From: Galaxea fascicularis
Lineage: Eukaryota; Cnidaria; Anthozoa; Scleractinia; Euphylliidae
Direction of reading: 5' to 3'
DNA: 64,000 nucleotides
NCBI GenBank assembly: GCA_948470475.1
Contig: OX419337.1
Location: forward strand, 5,545,574 to 5,609,573
Position numbers and translations under genes: made by a program. Of the stretch, positions 45,211-56,950 are shown piece by piece; within the stretch, counting starts at the first letter, position 1, and every line of letters begins with the position of its first letter. The notes beneath the pieces are model-generated. The model was given only the letters and a program-made list of their open reading frames with translations, ran no database searches and had not been told where the DNA came from.

Positions 45211-47848
45211 GCTCAAAGGCTAAGCCACTGGATACACTACTGTAAAATGAACCGCGACTGTATTTCACACCGTCTGTTGATAAAATTTGTTGACGCTCTA
45301 ATCCCCAAATTTTGCTTAAGCGTTGAAAATAATTTAAGTATGGATTGAATCGAACCTTTTTTTTTATTTTACATCATTTCTTCACTAACATGTCCCAAGA
45401 CAAGACGTATGTACTGTGACAGGAGCTCCTGACTGTGATCAGTAACCCAAGGATGACATGAAACTGAGATAGGAACTGAAAGAACGACGCTACGAGTCGC
45501 AGGTGAGTTCTTACCGCGTTTTGACGTCCTCCGTGCGTTATCAGGGCACACATGCACTGGCAAATGGAACATTTTTGTTTGACTCATGACATCACGAGTC
45601 ATGACGTTACTTGTGGAGTTGTCTTGACCGAGCAAAATGCAAGGTTTTCACCGTATCCACAATGTACGCGCTTTAGACGCGTGTATTATCTGAGATATAA
45701 TGCACTCGATTCGACCAATAACTGAGAGCGATCAGTTCTTCGAACACTTTACAAAAAAGAAAAGAAGTAAGAAAAAAAAACCCTTATGATCGTCATCCTC
45801 GTACATATGTTGAGCAATATAAGCACTTGGGAATTTTTGAATGCAAGACGCCCATATTTTACTTCATTTTTTTATGTTTCTAGAAAGGTGAAAAAATCAT
45901 TAACTATGAATTATCCTTTTATAATTAAGAAAAGCTTTGATATCTTGATCCCATGGGTTGATTTTTAAGCGAAGTTTCAATAATTGCCGGTGATAATTCA
46001 TTTGGAAACAAAGTTGGAAGTTTGCAGGGACACTATGCCTTTTAAAAAGCTCCCCTAAACATCCGCACAGTTGGCTTACATGTGTTTTGTAAGAAAAAAA
46101 AACGTTCAGCCGACGGACGAAAATGATTTCAGAAGCATCCAACAGTAAGGTTTGTGTAAATATGCTGAGTTGTCCTGGGTGAAAATGGTTTTTTTCTGTT
46201 CCCAGAATTTTGAAAATTTTATTTAGCGATGCCAACTTTTAATTTGGAAACGACTTCCTTTAATTTGGTAAAAACTTTTTGCCGCCGAAGTAACTCGAAT
46301 GCAATCAAAACTCAAATTTTATTTTACACCCGTTGATAAGACCTGGCGAAAAATTCAAACGAGACTAAAAAGCTAAACAAAGCCCATTGAATAAATCATT
46401 TTGAACATATTGCGAGCTATACTTGCAAAACTCGAAATTTGTATTAAATTTGTTATATCGTACAATCTTTTGTTGCCTGAATTCGCTGCCTTTGAGTGGC
46501 GTTAAAAGGATGTAATTAATATTCACCGCAATAAACTAAACTGAATGTCTAATTTGTGAAAAAAGGCATTTCATTTGTCATTAGTCGCTTCGCTTCTGAC
46601 GAGTAAGCTTACAAAGCCCGCGTCCACGATCTATTTACTTTGAATATCAGATGTCAGCTCACTTTTGGTATCAAAGACTGTAAATAAACTGCATGTGCAG
46701 GGAAAATTCAATTGAGTTGTAAACGTATGGCGCGTGAAATTCCTGCTTTGAGTTTCTTGTATTTCCACAATAAGGTTTATAATTCGTATTGTCTTTGATA
46801 CGAGTTAAATCGCTAATTCAGGTATATTTGAAAGCAAACGAAAATCAGTCAAGATATATTCATTTTGGTATAGCTCTTGCTTCTTAAAACTTTAAGAAGA
46901 GATTTTTCAGTTTTTCGCGATTATTGCTCGAGTTCTTTTTCCGGACTAACGTCAATCTAAGAAAACTAATAAGCAGTGGGTAAATTACTCAAAATGGCAC
47001 GTGTCCTGCTCGCTGACAATTTGCTACAAGAGCGGCAGGAACTAGGTGTCTTACGATGAATGTGGGAAAAGATCTCTTTCTCTTCTTAGATCTTACATTC
47101 ATGCAAATGAAGCAATTGTAAAACAATTGCAAAATGGATAAAAGTGAGGTTAAAAATGCCACCAACGCCTAGCACCTGCGGAACCCAACACAATGCCGAA
47201 CCCAATACAATGCACAACCCTCCTGCAAACAATGAAAGTTCAGTTTAATATTCCGGGCTGGAGATTGCTAAACAGCTGTCTCAGGTTTGACAACAAATAT
47301 CTGCTTGAAAAGGACGCAGTATTACAATAAATTCTGCCCATTTTAGGATGTTTTTGTTTGAAAGAGCGCCATTAGCCTCGAGTAATAACTTAATTATCTA
47401 GGCCATGTCTCCGCTGTAGTCGCACCTGTTACGCGGAGCAAAGAAAACCATTTATATTCCGCGGGAAATTGACATTCAAAGTGTCACGCTCCTCTTTAGT
47501 CAACAATCGTTGTGTGGTGGTTGTGAATGAGTGTTTGCTAAGCTAAATGATAAACAATCTCGGGCCTCTTTGTGTTTTAGAAGCAGGTGGTGATCTGAAA
47601 TGCTAATGGTACTGACAGATCTCGGATATTTAGCAGCACAAGAAAACATTATTCTGTAAAGAGCGCAAAAGGAACCCAGGTGTTTTGAGGCAAGCGGAAA
47701 AACACAAGTCGAGCTAACGTAAATCACCAAATCGCCACGTTTTTCTGGCTGAAGAGAAAACGCTATCAATTACTCTCTGTGAAGGCCGCAAATTAAGGAA
47801 ACCAGGCGCGAGAAAAACGTATTCGGAACGCGTTTTAGGAGAGTTTCC

Positions 47849-48361
47849 ATGTGTGAAACCTCGGTGATAAAATCGGTGTATGGACAACCTATGGGATCAC
47901 TAAACTACGCGGACCCGACTTTTGAGCGCGAGACCTCGAAGCCGCCGATCACGGAAACCAAAGCCGGCACAACGAGAGAACACGAGCACGATGGAACCAC
48001 GGCGAACGGAAAAAGGAAGAGGAGCCAGGGTGCTAAAAAAACAAGGGCTAAACTCAAGAAAGGATTGTCTTGGCGCCAATCGAACAGATCAAGACGTTTA
48101 ATAGCGAACGCTCGTGAACGTTCCCGCATCCACATTATGAGTGAGGCTTTCGAAGGCTTGAGAAGAGCAGTACCAAGTTACTCGAGCGATCAAAAGCTCT
48201 CGAAGCTTGCGATCCTCAGGTTAGCGACGAGCTACATCTCGGCATTGTCTTATCTAGCGGAGAACGATACTTCAAGCAAATCACTTAAGCATTTCGCTGA
48301 CAGCGTGGACCAGTGTACCCAAGCACTTCAGACAGAGGGAAGAGCGAAGCGGAAAGAGTGA
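47849..48361 (+). CDS. ATOH8: Atoh8/Net-type bHLH transcription factor (170 aa)
   Basis: A single open exon from ATG 47849 to TGA 48359-48361. Residues 1-75 are low in structure, with a basic stretch (GKRKRSQGAKKTRAKLKK) that can act as nuclear localisation signal. The bHLH spans residues about 82-136: basic RRLIANARERSR with E-box Glu90, helix 1 IMSEAFEGLRRAVP, loop SYSSDQ, helix 2 KLSKLAILRLATSYISAL. The wording ANARER, LRxxVPxYS and KLSKLAILR is characteristic of the Atoh8/Net family. After the domain, a conserved family tail follows (QCTQALQTEGRAKRKE to stop), which argues that this stop is the true end. In other animals the family acts in tissue differentiation; its role here is unknown. 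A GTGAGT overlapping the stop is a possible but unneeded donor. Confidence 0.9.
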   Translation: MCETSVIKSVYGQPMGSLNYADPTFERETSKPPITETKAGTTREHEHDGTTANGKRKRSQGAKKTRAKLKKGLSWRQSNRSRRLIANARERSRIHIMSEAFEGLRRAVPSYSSDQKLSKLAILRLATSYISALSYLAENDTSSKSLKHFADSVDQCTQALQTEGRAKRKE

Positions 48362-51300
48362 GTGTACTTTTTATCTTTAAAAAGTGTATTTGAACACCTT
48401 CCAAGAGCGCACAGTTTAAAAAAGACTAAATTTTGAGTTACAAAGCGAAAGCAAACAATATGTACAATGTAGAAAAGTGCAGATCAGCAGCTTTGATTCA
48501 GGCCACACTTCGGTATTTGATCTAAATTCAGAAGTTAGGTTTCGCTTGTAGAGCTTAATAACAGGCACCACAGGAGGATAGTTCAGTGGCTTTTATTTGA
48601 ATGGTAGCACTTATCGAGTTTTACCTTTGGATTGAAGTGTGCAGCCAGGCTTCATTTTTAAAGGTGAGATATGTAAAACCGTCTACATCGCTTCTGGAAG
48701 AAATATCGAAAATTAAGTCATCTTTTCTGGTCGCCAAATCATTCAAATCTTTAAATATGAAACTGGGAAAAGATTTCCGCGGATCTGTTTGAGGCGTAAT
48801 TTATAATTTACTTTGAATGCAATCAAGTCCAAAATTTGTCCTCATTTTCGCTTCCAGGGTCCTCTTTAAGGAACGCTCTCTTTGTCGGACAAAAATATGC
48901 CTCAATTATTGCGCTGTTTATATGTTTGACCTTTAAAACTTGCGGATAAATAGCCTTTTGATTTTCGTGAAAAAATTTTGAAAAATTTCCCAAGGGTTCT
49001 GCGCAAAAAATCAACAAGTTTCGTGATGTATACATTTATCTTGACATGTTTAACCCGAGGCGTATTATCTGAATGAAAGTGGTTCCATCACAGATCGAAA
49101 GCGAAAGGAAACAGAAAATAGGAGTGCTAAGTAACACCTGGAATTTTGTGGAAGTAAACTTGCCGTGTATTTTGTTGTTTATTAAAACTCCAGCGCCGAC
49201 CAATCAGATCACCTCTCGTCGTGAGAAGCCAGGCAGCTAATTAACACACCACACCTGCCACGGGCATATTGTGGAAATCGAAGGAAAAATAAATCGATTC
49301 TGAACAAAAACAGGAAAGAAAAGAAGCTTATATTTGCTTTATTATAATTTTCCAGTGGAAGGATGTTTATGACGGAAAGATTTGTTGTGATTTAAGAATT
49401 TTGACTCATTTCAGTAAACCCTGCTTTTTTATCAAAGCATGAAGTTCTCATCCGATCGCAGCCTGCTTAGCAGAAAGCTTAATGTTATTTAAATCGATAT
49501 CTATTATCTAAGTTTTTTTTTAAATACTGGGTTAGACTTGTTGGGAATTGTAACTTCTTTCGCTTGATGAAAACATTCAAGCTCAACCGACCATTCACGC
49601 CTGCATTGCATTCCGTTTTGTCGTTTATTGCGCTGTAAAAAAATACTCTAATTTCGTCATCTGCATGACCATTTTAATGAAAGCTACCGAGCAGTAAGCT
49701 TCCTGTAATTTAGTGCGGTTTCGTGTATGGCACAAGATATTTCGCAATTTCGAGTCTACAGACGGAAGTGAAAGCTACTGAGGGCTCTCCTGTGGTTCTG
49801 TTCATCTCATGCTCAACTTAGATACTTGTTGGAGCAAAAACCCTTCAACGTAGTTACGCTGTTTCAACTGCAATGTTACCACCTCTCACTACCCCACACG
49901 GGAAGGGAGGGGAGGAAACCCGGCCAAAAGGCCTGCCCACTAAATGTCTAGTAGTATGAGAAAGGGCGGCAAATTCAGCGAAACACGGCTAGTAAAAGCA
50001 CAATGTAAACTCAAATTGCAGATAACCTTTTTGTTTTAGTACAAATAACAACTCAACGGTTATACTCCCACCGGAAAAATTGAGGTAGTACAAGTCTTTT
50101 ATATCTCCTGCCCTAGTAAAAAGGGGATATTCTTCTGTCTTTGCTTTATCTAGGTCTTATCTATGTACGCCATTTATAGTTACACTAAAATAAAGGGGAG
50201 ATATTTGAAAAAAAAAAGATGGGCGTGTGAGAGGTTAGACTGTTGAAACTACGGCTTGACCTACACATATATCTACTCCTGTGAAAGAGGGGAATGAGAC
50301 AGTGGTGAAAACAATTAATACCACCACTATAACAATAGTAATAGTAATAGTGATAGAAGCAGTAGCAGCGGCAGCGGTTGCGGTGATAATAATTATTTAA
50401 TAATAATTTTAAAAAATTATTGACCACAAAGCTAACCATTAAAACCTGTTTACAATTAATTGTTGAAGAGAAAAAACAAATAGCATTATTTACAAATAAA
50501 TTTCTTTTCATAGGCTCCTGTTCATTTCGATTAAAAAAGCATTTCAATTAAAAACATTCCATTTTAATTAAAAAATAATAGTAACTAGAATTTAAAAAAA
50601 TAATAATAATCGAGAACATAACTGAGTTTATTTCTGTCCACAGGGTGAAAAAGACGGCAGCCAGCGAAGAAATAATTTCAAGGACGTCGTCGGAATAAAT
50701 TTAATTAATTCATGCGTTAAGCACACATGATTTCCGCTTGAACAGTGGCAGATGTCAGCACCGGTGACAGAAAAAGGATAAACAACGTAAATGGAAGAAA
50801 AATTATCAGCAAAATACATTATATAAAGTAAAAACGAATATATTATCTATGAATTGATAAGGCGAGCTTCCGAATCTGATGAACCTTGATATACTATCAA
50901 TGGGAGAGGCTCTAAGCTTTCATTTTTCGGTTGAAAAAGGGAAAATAGTTGCATTGTGTCAGATATCAACAAAACGCTTCAGTGCACGAAGATACTGGTG
51001 TAAATAAAATCATTGACAATTGAAAGTAAAGCACATATTCTGCATTATTTCCAAATATGTCTTCTCAGTACAACATTTTTCTCCTGGTTTTGTTTTCGCT
51101 ACTGCTCAAGCAGCGAACCAACGTGTACGATCTTTCTTATCAGTCCTGAAATATTTAAGGCGTAGTTAACAAGACATCCAGGTCTAGAGAATTTTGCTCG
51201 CCTTGGGGCAATCTGCGTAACTTCTTTGCCAAGAACTTTTTCTCAACGAGGAGGTTTTTCTGGGATCACCAAAAAGTAAATATTGTATCAATAGAAATGC

Positions 51301-53003
51301 TAGAATTAAGCTAGCTTCGCTAACAATCGCTCTTCAAGAGCCGAGAAACTAGCATAAATTATTGTAGACTGCGGATGGCTAGGATAGAAAATAGAGTGTT
51401 CATAACTCGAAAACATTTTTTTTTTTTTTTTTGCGTTCTTCTAATTTGCATTGAACGTAGGGTTGGTTATTCGGTTGAGTAAAAGAATACGAATTTTTTT
51501 TTTTCCCTGAGGATGGGAGTGGTATTCATTGTGAATTTTAAACCAGGTGAGATCGTCCCCGTAAAAAAACTTGTTAGTCCACTCTCTCGCATCGTTGCTA
51601 CAAACCTTACCCATTAATTAATTCTTTCAGGCACCATCAGCAGACAGAAAAATTAAAATGAATGATAAATTAATATTAAACTCCTTCAGCGGTCATTTTG
51701 AAAACAGTCGGAAGATCATAAAGTCGTCTGATGTAGCTTCACAAAAGATGATTTCAGTTCCAAGATTTCAAGCTTAAACATCACAGGGAGGACTGAAATA
51801 CAGAGAATCAGCCCAGCTGGAAATGGTCGATAAATCGGTTGTTAGCTGGCAGAGACCGTAAGCCAGTATAAACATGGAAATTGTCATTAATTCTTTACGA
51901 ATGCCTTCTAGTGTTGTGGCACTGAGAGTAGCCTCAATCAGAATAAACTAAAACAGTGGATAGGGTTTTACGCTCTGATTGGCTGCTCAAACTCGGGATA
52001 GCAAGTGCTAATCACGTCTCCGAGGATCTCGCGCGAAAATCGAAATTGTTGACAGGAACAAATGAGTTCAAAATCATCATTTTGAGCTCTATTACCTCAC
52101 TGTTTTAATATATACTAAGACCATTATTCACTTCGGTGAATAATCCTCTGGTATACGGCTGACTCAATAGATCCAGTCGCGGAATACATTAAATTAAACC
52201 GCATGGTAATGACCTTACAAAATAAGCCTCTTGCTGGCGAACCATTGCCGGCACAAAAAAACCTCACAATTGTGAGAACGACATCGACATAGATAAAATA
52301 AGCCATCGGTGGACAGCATTAACTACTGAAAATTCGCAAGATTTGCACAATGACTTCGAGCCGACCACTGGATGAGCATTGATCATCATTTCAGTTGTGC
52401 AGCCCGGCTGCATCTTCCCAAGAAACCTCGAACCTCATAGTTGTGTGACGAAAATCGGTCCTGTATCTTTGATAACAACCGAAGAGCGACGACAGCGCCT
52501 TATTTTTGGCAGGGAGCTTAGAAAGGCATCGACATCGTCGCATTGCTTGCTGACCGGCTCAGTCCCAGAATGTGGGTCTCCAGTACTGTATTGCCTCCTC
52601 ACAGCCTTTCAATCGCCAACTAAGTCAGCACAATGTTTAAAACGAGCTGCCCAAGGCAATAAGAAAAATTACTTTACAGTGTAGGACTGGAAATTCTCTT
52701 TAAAGTATCTTTCTTCGGCGAATGACTTTTATTCTCCTGTGTAATGAACCTGTTTCGGGATTTCAAGAGAGCGGCAGGGATGCGGGAGGGAAATATATAT
52801 TGAGAGAGGGAGTTGTCACCATTGTTCCCCGTAGTTCTTAGCGCGCGATGAAAAGTGGCGTTACTTCTTGAGCTGACCGCCTTCGACGTAAGCCGAACGC
52901 GAGGCTGTTGGGAGACTGGATCGAAGCCAGGTTTAACAGACTGACGGTCCCATCACAAATTACCACGCTGAGAGAAAACAGCAAAGTACGATTATATTTC
53001 CCC
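48362..53003. other. spacer between second bHLH gene and retrotransposon tail
   Basis: AT-rich sequence without a recognised gene. It holds a trinucleotide microsatellite (AGTAAT then AGCAGCGGC) near 50330-50410, poly-T runs near 51417-51432 and 51494-51504, and an AATAAA at 49288 that could end the second bHLH transcript. A 101-codon frame at 52379-52684 shows no family signature. Confidence 0.4.
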
Positions 53004-53319
53004 AATGGTGCATGATCTGGGCTGGCTCACTGTAAACGACCTGTAGTTCTTGTGGGAAACTACCATGATTTATAAATGCCTGAATCGTCTGACGCCTGGC
53101 TATTTAAGTTCAAAGCTTACAGAGCGCTCAAAAACGTGCGAGTACAACACTAGAAATCTTGATCAACTTAGCCTTCCCAGACGTCGCACAGCAACTGCTC
53201 AGCGCTTGTTTTTCTACAGGGCAGTAGCATCATGGAACAGCCTCACTTGTCTAACAAGAAACTCTACATCTACTCAATGTTTTAAGAAGAAAGCTAGACT
53301 TGAAATCAGTTACGCTTAG
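53004..53319 (+). mobile_element. decayed 3' end of a non-LTR retrotransposon polyprotein
   Basis: The frame reads HDLGWLTVNDL, an internal stop (TAG), then TTMIYKCLNRLTPGYLSS, then ATAQRLFFYRAVASWNSL and a basic end before TAG. This order (LGWLPV...M-x-Y-K-C-L-N-G-L-A-P-x-Y-L...R-A-x-x-x-W-N-S-L) is the usual C-terminus of non-LTR reverse-transcriptase proteins in marine invertebrates. The internal stop and lack of the RT core make it a dead fragment. Confidence 0.75.
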
Positions 53320-54589
53320 TTTTGATAGTCCACAACACTCTTGCTTTATTCCAACATAATGTAAAACTGTGAACACTATTACATTTACATTTTTACATTT
53401 TCCCTATTTTCTATTTTCTTATTTTCCTATACTTTGTACATGTAAATTGATTCTGAAAAACCCTATTGGGAGAATTACTAAAATTGTATTGTATTGTAAA
53501 ACAATGTTAGGTTCTTCGTGGTTAAGGGAGTGGCTCCGCAAGAGTCTTCTCTCATAACATGTATTAATGATGGAAGTGTATGGGAAGCCAAGCAGAGTCG
53601 ACTCTCCTCAATTTAGAGAGTACAAATCAATAGACAGCAGATTAAAGTTTGAAAATTTGAACATTACGCATGAGACTGGGCGATTTCACATAACTGCGCC
53701 GGCAATTGCTGTTCTAATAACGTCTCGTCTAGTATTCCAGGTGAACAAAAATTATTTCGTTCCCTCAAAAATAGTAGTATCTATTACTTCACATGCGAAA
53801 ATGCGAGGTTTAAAGCGGGCCTTATTAGACTAGTATTTTTATATCACGTCGATGGTGAGTATTTGGCTGTTGTGCTTGGTAGTCGTTCGCGACCGTAGAA
53901 ACCTGATCGAAGCTCAAAGTTTGAGCTCCAAATTAAAACGTTTTAGTGAGGTTCTAGGTCACTTTGAGTATTGTGTATGTGCTGACAGTATGATAGCGCA
54001 AATTTACTTTCCGGAGGAGGCTGAAAATCAGTGAAAGAACACAAACTCTATCGACGAAAGAGTCCAACTACGTTGCTCAAAACGGATGACTAGGACGAAT
54101 AGATGATACTGAGCCGAAATCCAATTCGGTGCCTTCCGAGTAGTGACGTCATTCTCGCGATCGGCAGTTTTCTGCAAACGCCATCTGCCCATACTAACAA
54201 CAACTCATTTATTCCACAACGGCATGAAGTAAAAGAAATCGGAGATCGGAGCAAAACCTGACATACTGTGGGAAGGGGTTTACGAATCCACGGATAGACA
54301 TGAGAGAACAAATAACGAACGAGTCCCGTCCATCGTTAACTACTATCATCTCACATCTAGCAAACTCGAGTAAGTAATTGCTTTTTAAAAACAACGAAGA
54401 AAGATAACCAGGCCTTGCTGATTTCAATTTTCAAGAAAACCAAGCATCGTAATATAATAATATTAATAATAATACTAATATTTATTTATTTACACCGCGC
54501 AAATTCAACGTAAGTTTTCAAATGAGCCTTACAATTCTAAATCCTTTACAATTCTCAAATCCAATTTACAAATCTTTACAATTCTCACA
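53320..54589. other. spacer, no gene recognised
   Basis: Short frames only (for example 53567-53833 and 53852-54034) without motifs. It ends in an AT-rich AATAATATT/ATTTATT tract near 54455-54492. Confidence 0.4.
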
Positions 54590-54776
54590 TCATATCAAAT
54601 CAAATCAAATGTTGGTTTTTGCGGAGAGGGGAAAACCGGAGTACCCGGAGAAAAACCTCTCGGAGCAGAGTAGAGAACCAACAAACTCAGACGAGTCCGG
54701 GAATCGAACTCGGGACACATTGGTGGAAGGAGAGCGTTCTCACCACTGCACCAACCCTGCTCCCCTAAGTTGATTT
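54590..54776 (-). mobile_element. tRNA-derived SINE with TTTGAT tail
   Basis: On the minus strand: GGTTGGTGCAGTGGTGAGAA (A box), GAGTTCGATTCCC (B box), then a core including CTCCGAGAGGTTTTTCTCC and CGGGTACTCCGG, ending in TTTGAT repeats. The core is one I recall as widespread in anthozoan genomes. Confidence 0.8.
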
Positions 54777-54855
54777 ATGTGCCATGGCCTCTAGGCTAAT
54801 GAAAGCACATCCCGATGACTGATCCAGTTTATCAGCTGAATTTGGAATGCTTTAA

Positions 54856-55271
54856 TTAGGCCCGTACGCACTAGGCGAATTTTTGCTTATTCTGCAAATT
54901 ATCTGTCATCAGTTCCGTTCGGCAAGTGCGAACGGCGTTTTTCGTCCAACCAAAATTTTGTCAAGCCGTACCACACTTCAAAAGCGCCGTCATCCTGCCT
55001 CAGAGCGGGACAAATTCTTGTTAAGGGTCAAAAACGTCAGATTTTACAATTTGCAGGCGTTAAAATGGCTGAAAATGTTCATCAAGGAAATTTGATCTCG
55101 CTTTTTAGAGTCTATACATTCAGCAGAAACCCGCTCTTGTGGTTATCAAATATTTTGGTGTTTTTAAGTGCGTACGCGATTAGCAAATTCAAAATTTGGT
55201 GGAGACAAAATTTGTCGAGGTTTTTGGCAGAGCCAAACAAATCTTTTCAACCTAGTGCGTACGGGTCCTTA
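54856..55271. mobile_element. MITE with CCCGTACGCACTAGG ends
   Basis: TTAGGCCCGTACGCACTAGG at the left is mirrored by CCTAGTGCGTACGGGTCCTTA at the right. The interior frames (54883-55283) have no protein signature. Confidence 0.7.
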
Positions 55272-56049
55272 TTGTATTGCTGAACGAAAAGGGCGTAACT
55301 TTGGAAATGCTCCTGTATAATAGGCCCTCAAATTTACTGGTGATTATTTTTGTTACAACATTGTTTCTGGTTACTACATATCAAATGAGTGCTGCAGTTA
55401 TCCATGAAAGTCGGAAATAGCGTTCATTAAAGCGACGTTTCCGAATAGTTTTTCTCCTTAGAGACACGGGCTTCATCCTTTTTTGCTTTCCACAGACAGC
55501 CCCCAAAGCAATTTTCTGAAGACCATTTGGAAGTTTTTTGTCAACGTTTTTGACCTCCTATGCATTGAAGCGCCAAAACATCACTTTAGAAATCGCTTTC
55601 TTTGTATCCCTTCATTCCGTCTACAAGTAAACGCCAACTTTGTGCTTTCAAATTTTTCCATTTTGGTTAGCGTTTATGGATTCTTTTCACGCGTCGCGTT
55701 TATTGATCGATATTGATCGATCTCTAAGAAAAGAAAGACATGTATTTTTCACACAAAAGCTGTCGTAAATGATTTCTTCAAGTGGACGGAACTTCAGACA
55801 GTGTTAATAGAAAGGCTTTACAAACCTAAAAAATTACAGAGATTAACAGTAAAACAAAAAACCCGTTGCCCGAGCACGCGCAAAATGGAAAGCGCGTGCA
55901 TGCTTTGTTATGGTAATTAGTCTTTTCCCGCACGCGTGCAGTAAGAAAGATGTGTTACAACTGACACAATAGACACAGAGCTACCGATAGCTGAAAGACC
56001 AGCAAGAGCGGCAAAAAGCATCTGCGAGCCACAACACTTTGGGAAAAAC
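55272..56049. other. upstream region of the third bHLH gene
   Basis: No other gene recognised. The last 200 bases contain CGCGTGCATGC / GCACGCGTGC motifs near 55890-55940. No clear TATA box seen. Confidence 0.35.
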
Positions 56050-56739
56050 ATGACAAAAGGAGTTGGTGAAGACAACAACGTCAGTGATCAAATTGTGCCT
56101 TCAAACAAGGACGTTAATTCTGGCGATAGTTCCAGATACAGAAAGTGGGCCCAGCTTGACAGAAGTCGGCGGTTGAAAGCAAGCGCTCGTGAGCGCAAAA
56201 GGCGACATGTTTTGAACAACGCTTTAGAACTCTTGCGAAAGAAGGTGCCCTGCGTGGACCAGAATCCGCAAAAACTGTCCAAAATCGAGGTGCTACGAAT
56301 GGCAATAGATTATATCGCCATGCTGAGTTGCTATTTGAAAGGATCACAATCTACGGCTGTTTTTACTGGGCAGCTTCCGCCTGTTGAAATGACAACAGCT
56401 ACTATCACGCCGAATATCCCTGGAGCTACAAATTTGCTGATGCACGATCAGGCGGTCACAATTGTAGTTCCGAAAGCGCTGGAGCAATTTCAGGTATATA
56501 CTTGGGGCATTGTTCATAACTTCTTCCACAAGTTGTACGACTCGACTTAAATTCAGCTGTCTGTAGTTTTGCGCGCGCCAAATTATCAAAGAAACTACGG
56601 TGTCTCTTGTGTAAATTTCGTATTATATTAAGTAATTATGATTTCTTTCCCATTTTCACAGCCAAGCGACCACTACGGAATCAAAAATTCCGAACTGGAT
56701 GTCTACTTAAAGGGATTTCAAGACTTCACTCACGACTGA
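56050..56739 (+). CDS. bHLH transcription factor, group A (2 exons, 173 aa)
   Basis: Predicted nuclear E-box-binding factor. Exon 1 is 56050-56493, donor CAG|gtatat; exon 2 is 56662-56739, acceptor cacag; phase 0, total 522 nt. The bHLH spans residues about 39-96: basic SRRLKASARERKRR with Glu48, helix 1 LNNALELLRKKVP, loop CVDQNPQ, helix 2 KLSKIEVLRMAIDYIAMLSCYL. The C-terminal half is hydrophilic and Thr/Pro-rich; exon 2 encodes an acidic and aromatic tail (SELDVYLKGFQDF). Without splicing the frame ends at a TAA at 56548-56550. The two-exon plan, short tail exon and helix 2 resemble the 39966 gene, suggesting shared ancestry. The subfamily is not resolved. Confidence 0.88.
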
Positions 56740-56944
56740 GAAGAAATAATGACTTTTATATGCATCTATTTTGTAAGAAATTGTAGATAGCTTTAAATCG
56801 CGTTCCTTTTTGTGCCTTCACACAAGGAAAGGTCGGTTGCATATTGCTGTATTATAATGTTCCCAAGTTCAAAGAACAGCTTTTATTGACTAAAGTATCT
56901 TTATTAAGCGAGTGTACAGCTGTGTCGTGTCAACATGTTATTGA

Positions 56945-56950
56945 AATAAA
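56945..56950 (+). promoter_or_regulatory. candidate poly(A) signal of the third bHLH gene
   Basis: AATAAA lies about 205 bases after the stop of the 56050 gene. Confidence 0.5.

Larger units (their letters stand above)
41780..47848. other. spacer between first and second bHLH genes
   Basis: No additional gene is supported. It contains the repeats listed separately at 42715-43137, 44712-44764, 44899-45045 and 45063-45210. Otherwise it is AT-rich with short frames only. A pair of near-identical 16-mers (GAACCCAAYACAATGC) lies at about 47186-47214. An E-box CACCTG lies near 47424 and an A/T-rich TTTATATT near 47451, about 400 bases before the second bHLH ATG. Confidence 0.4.
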
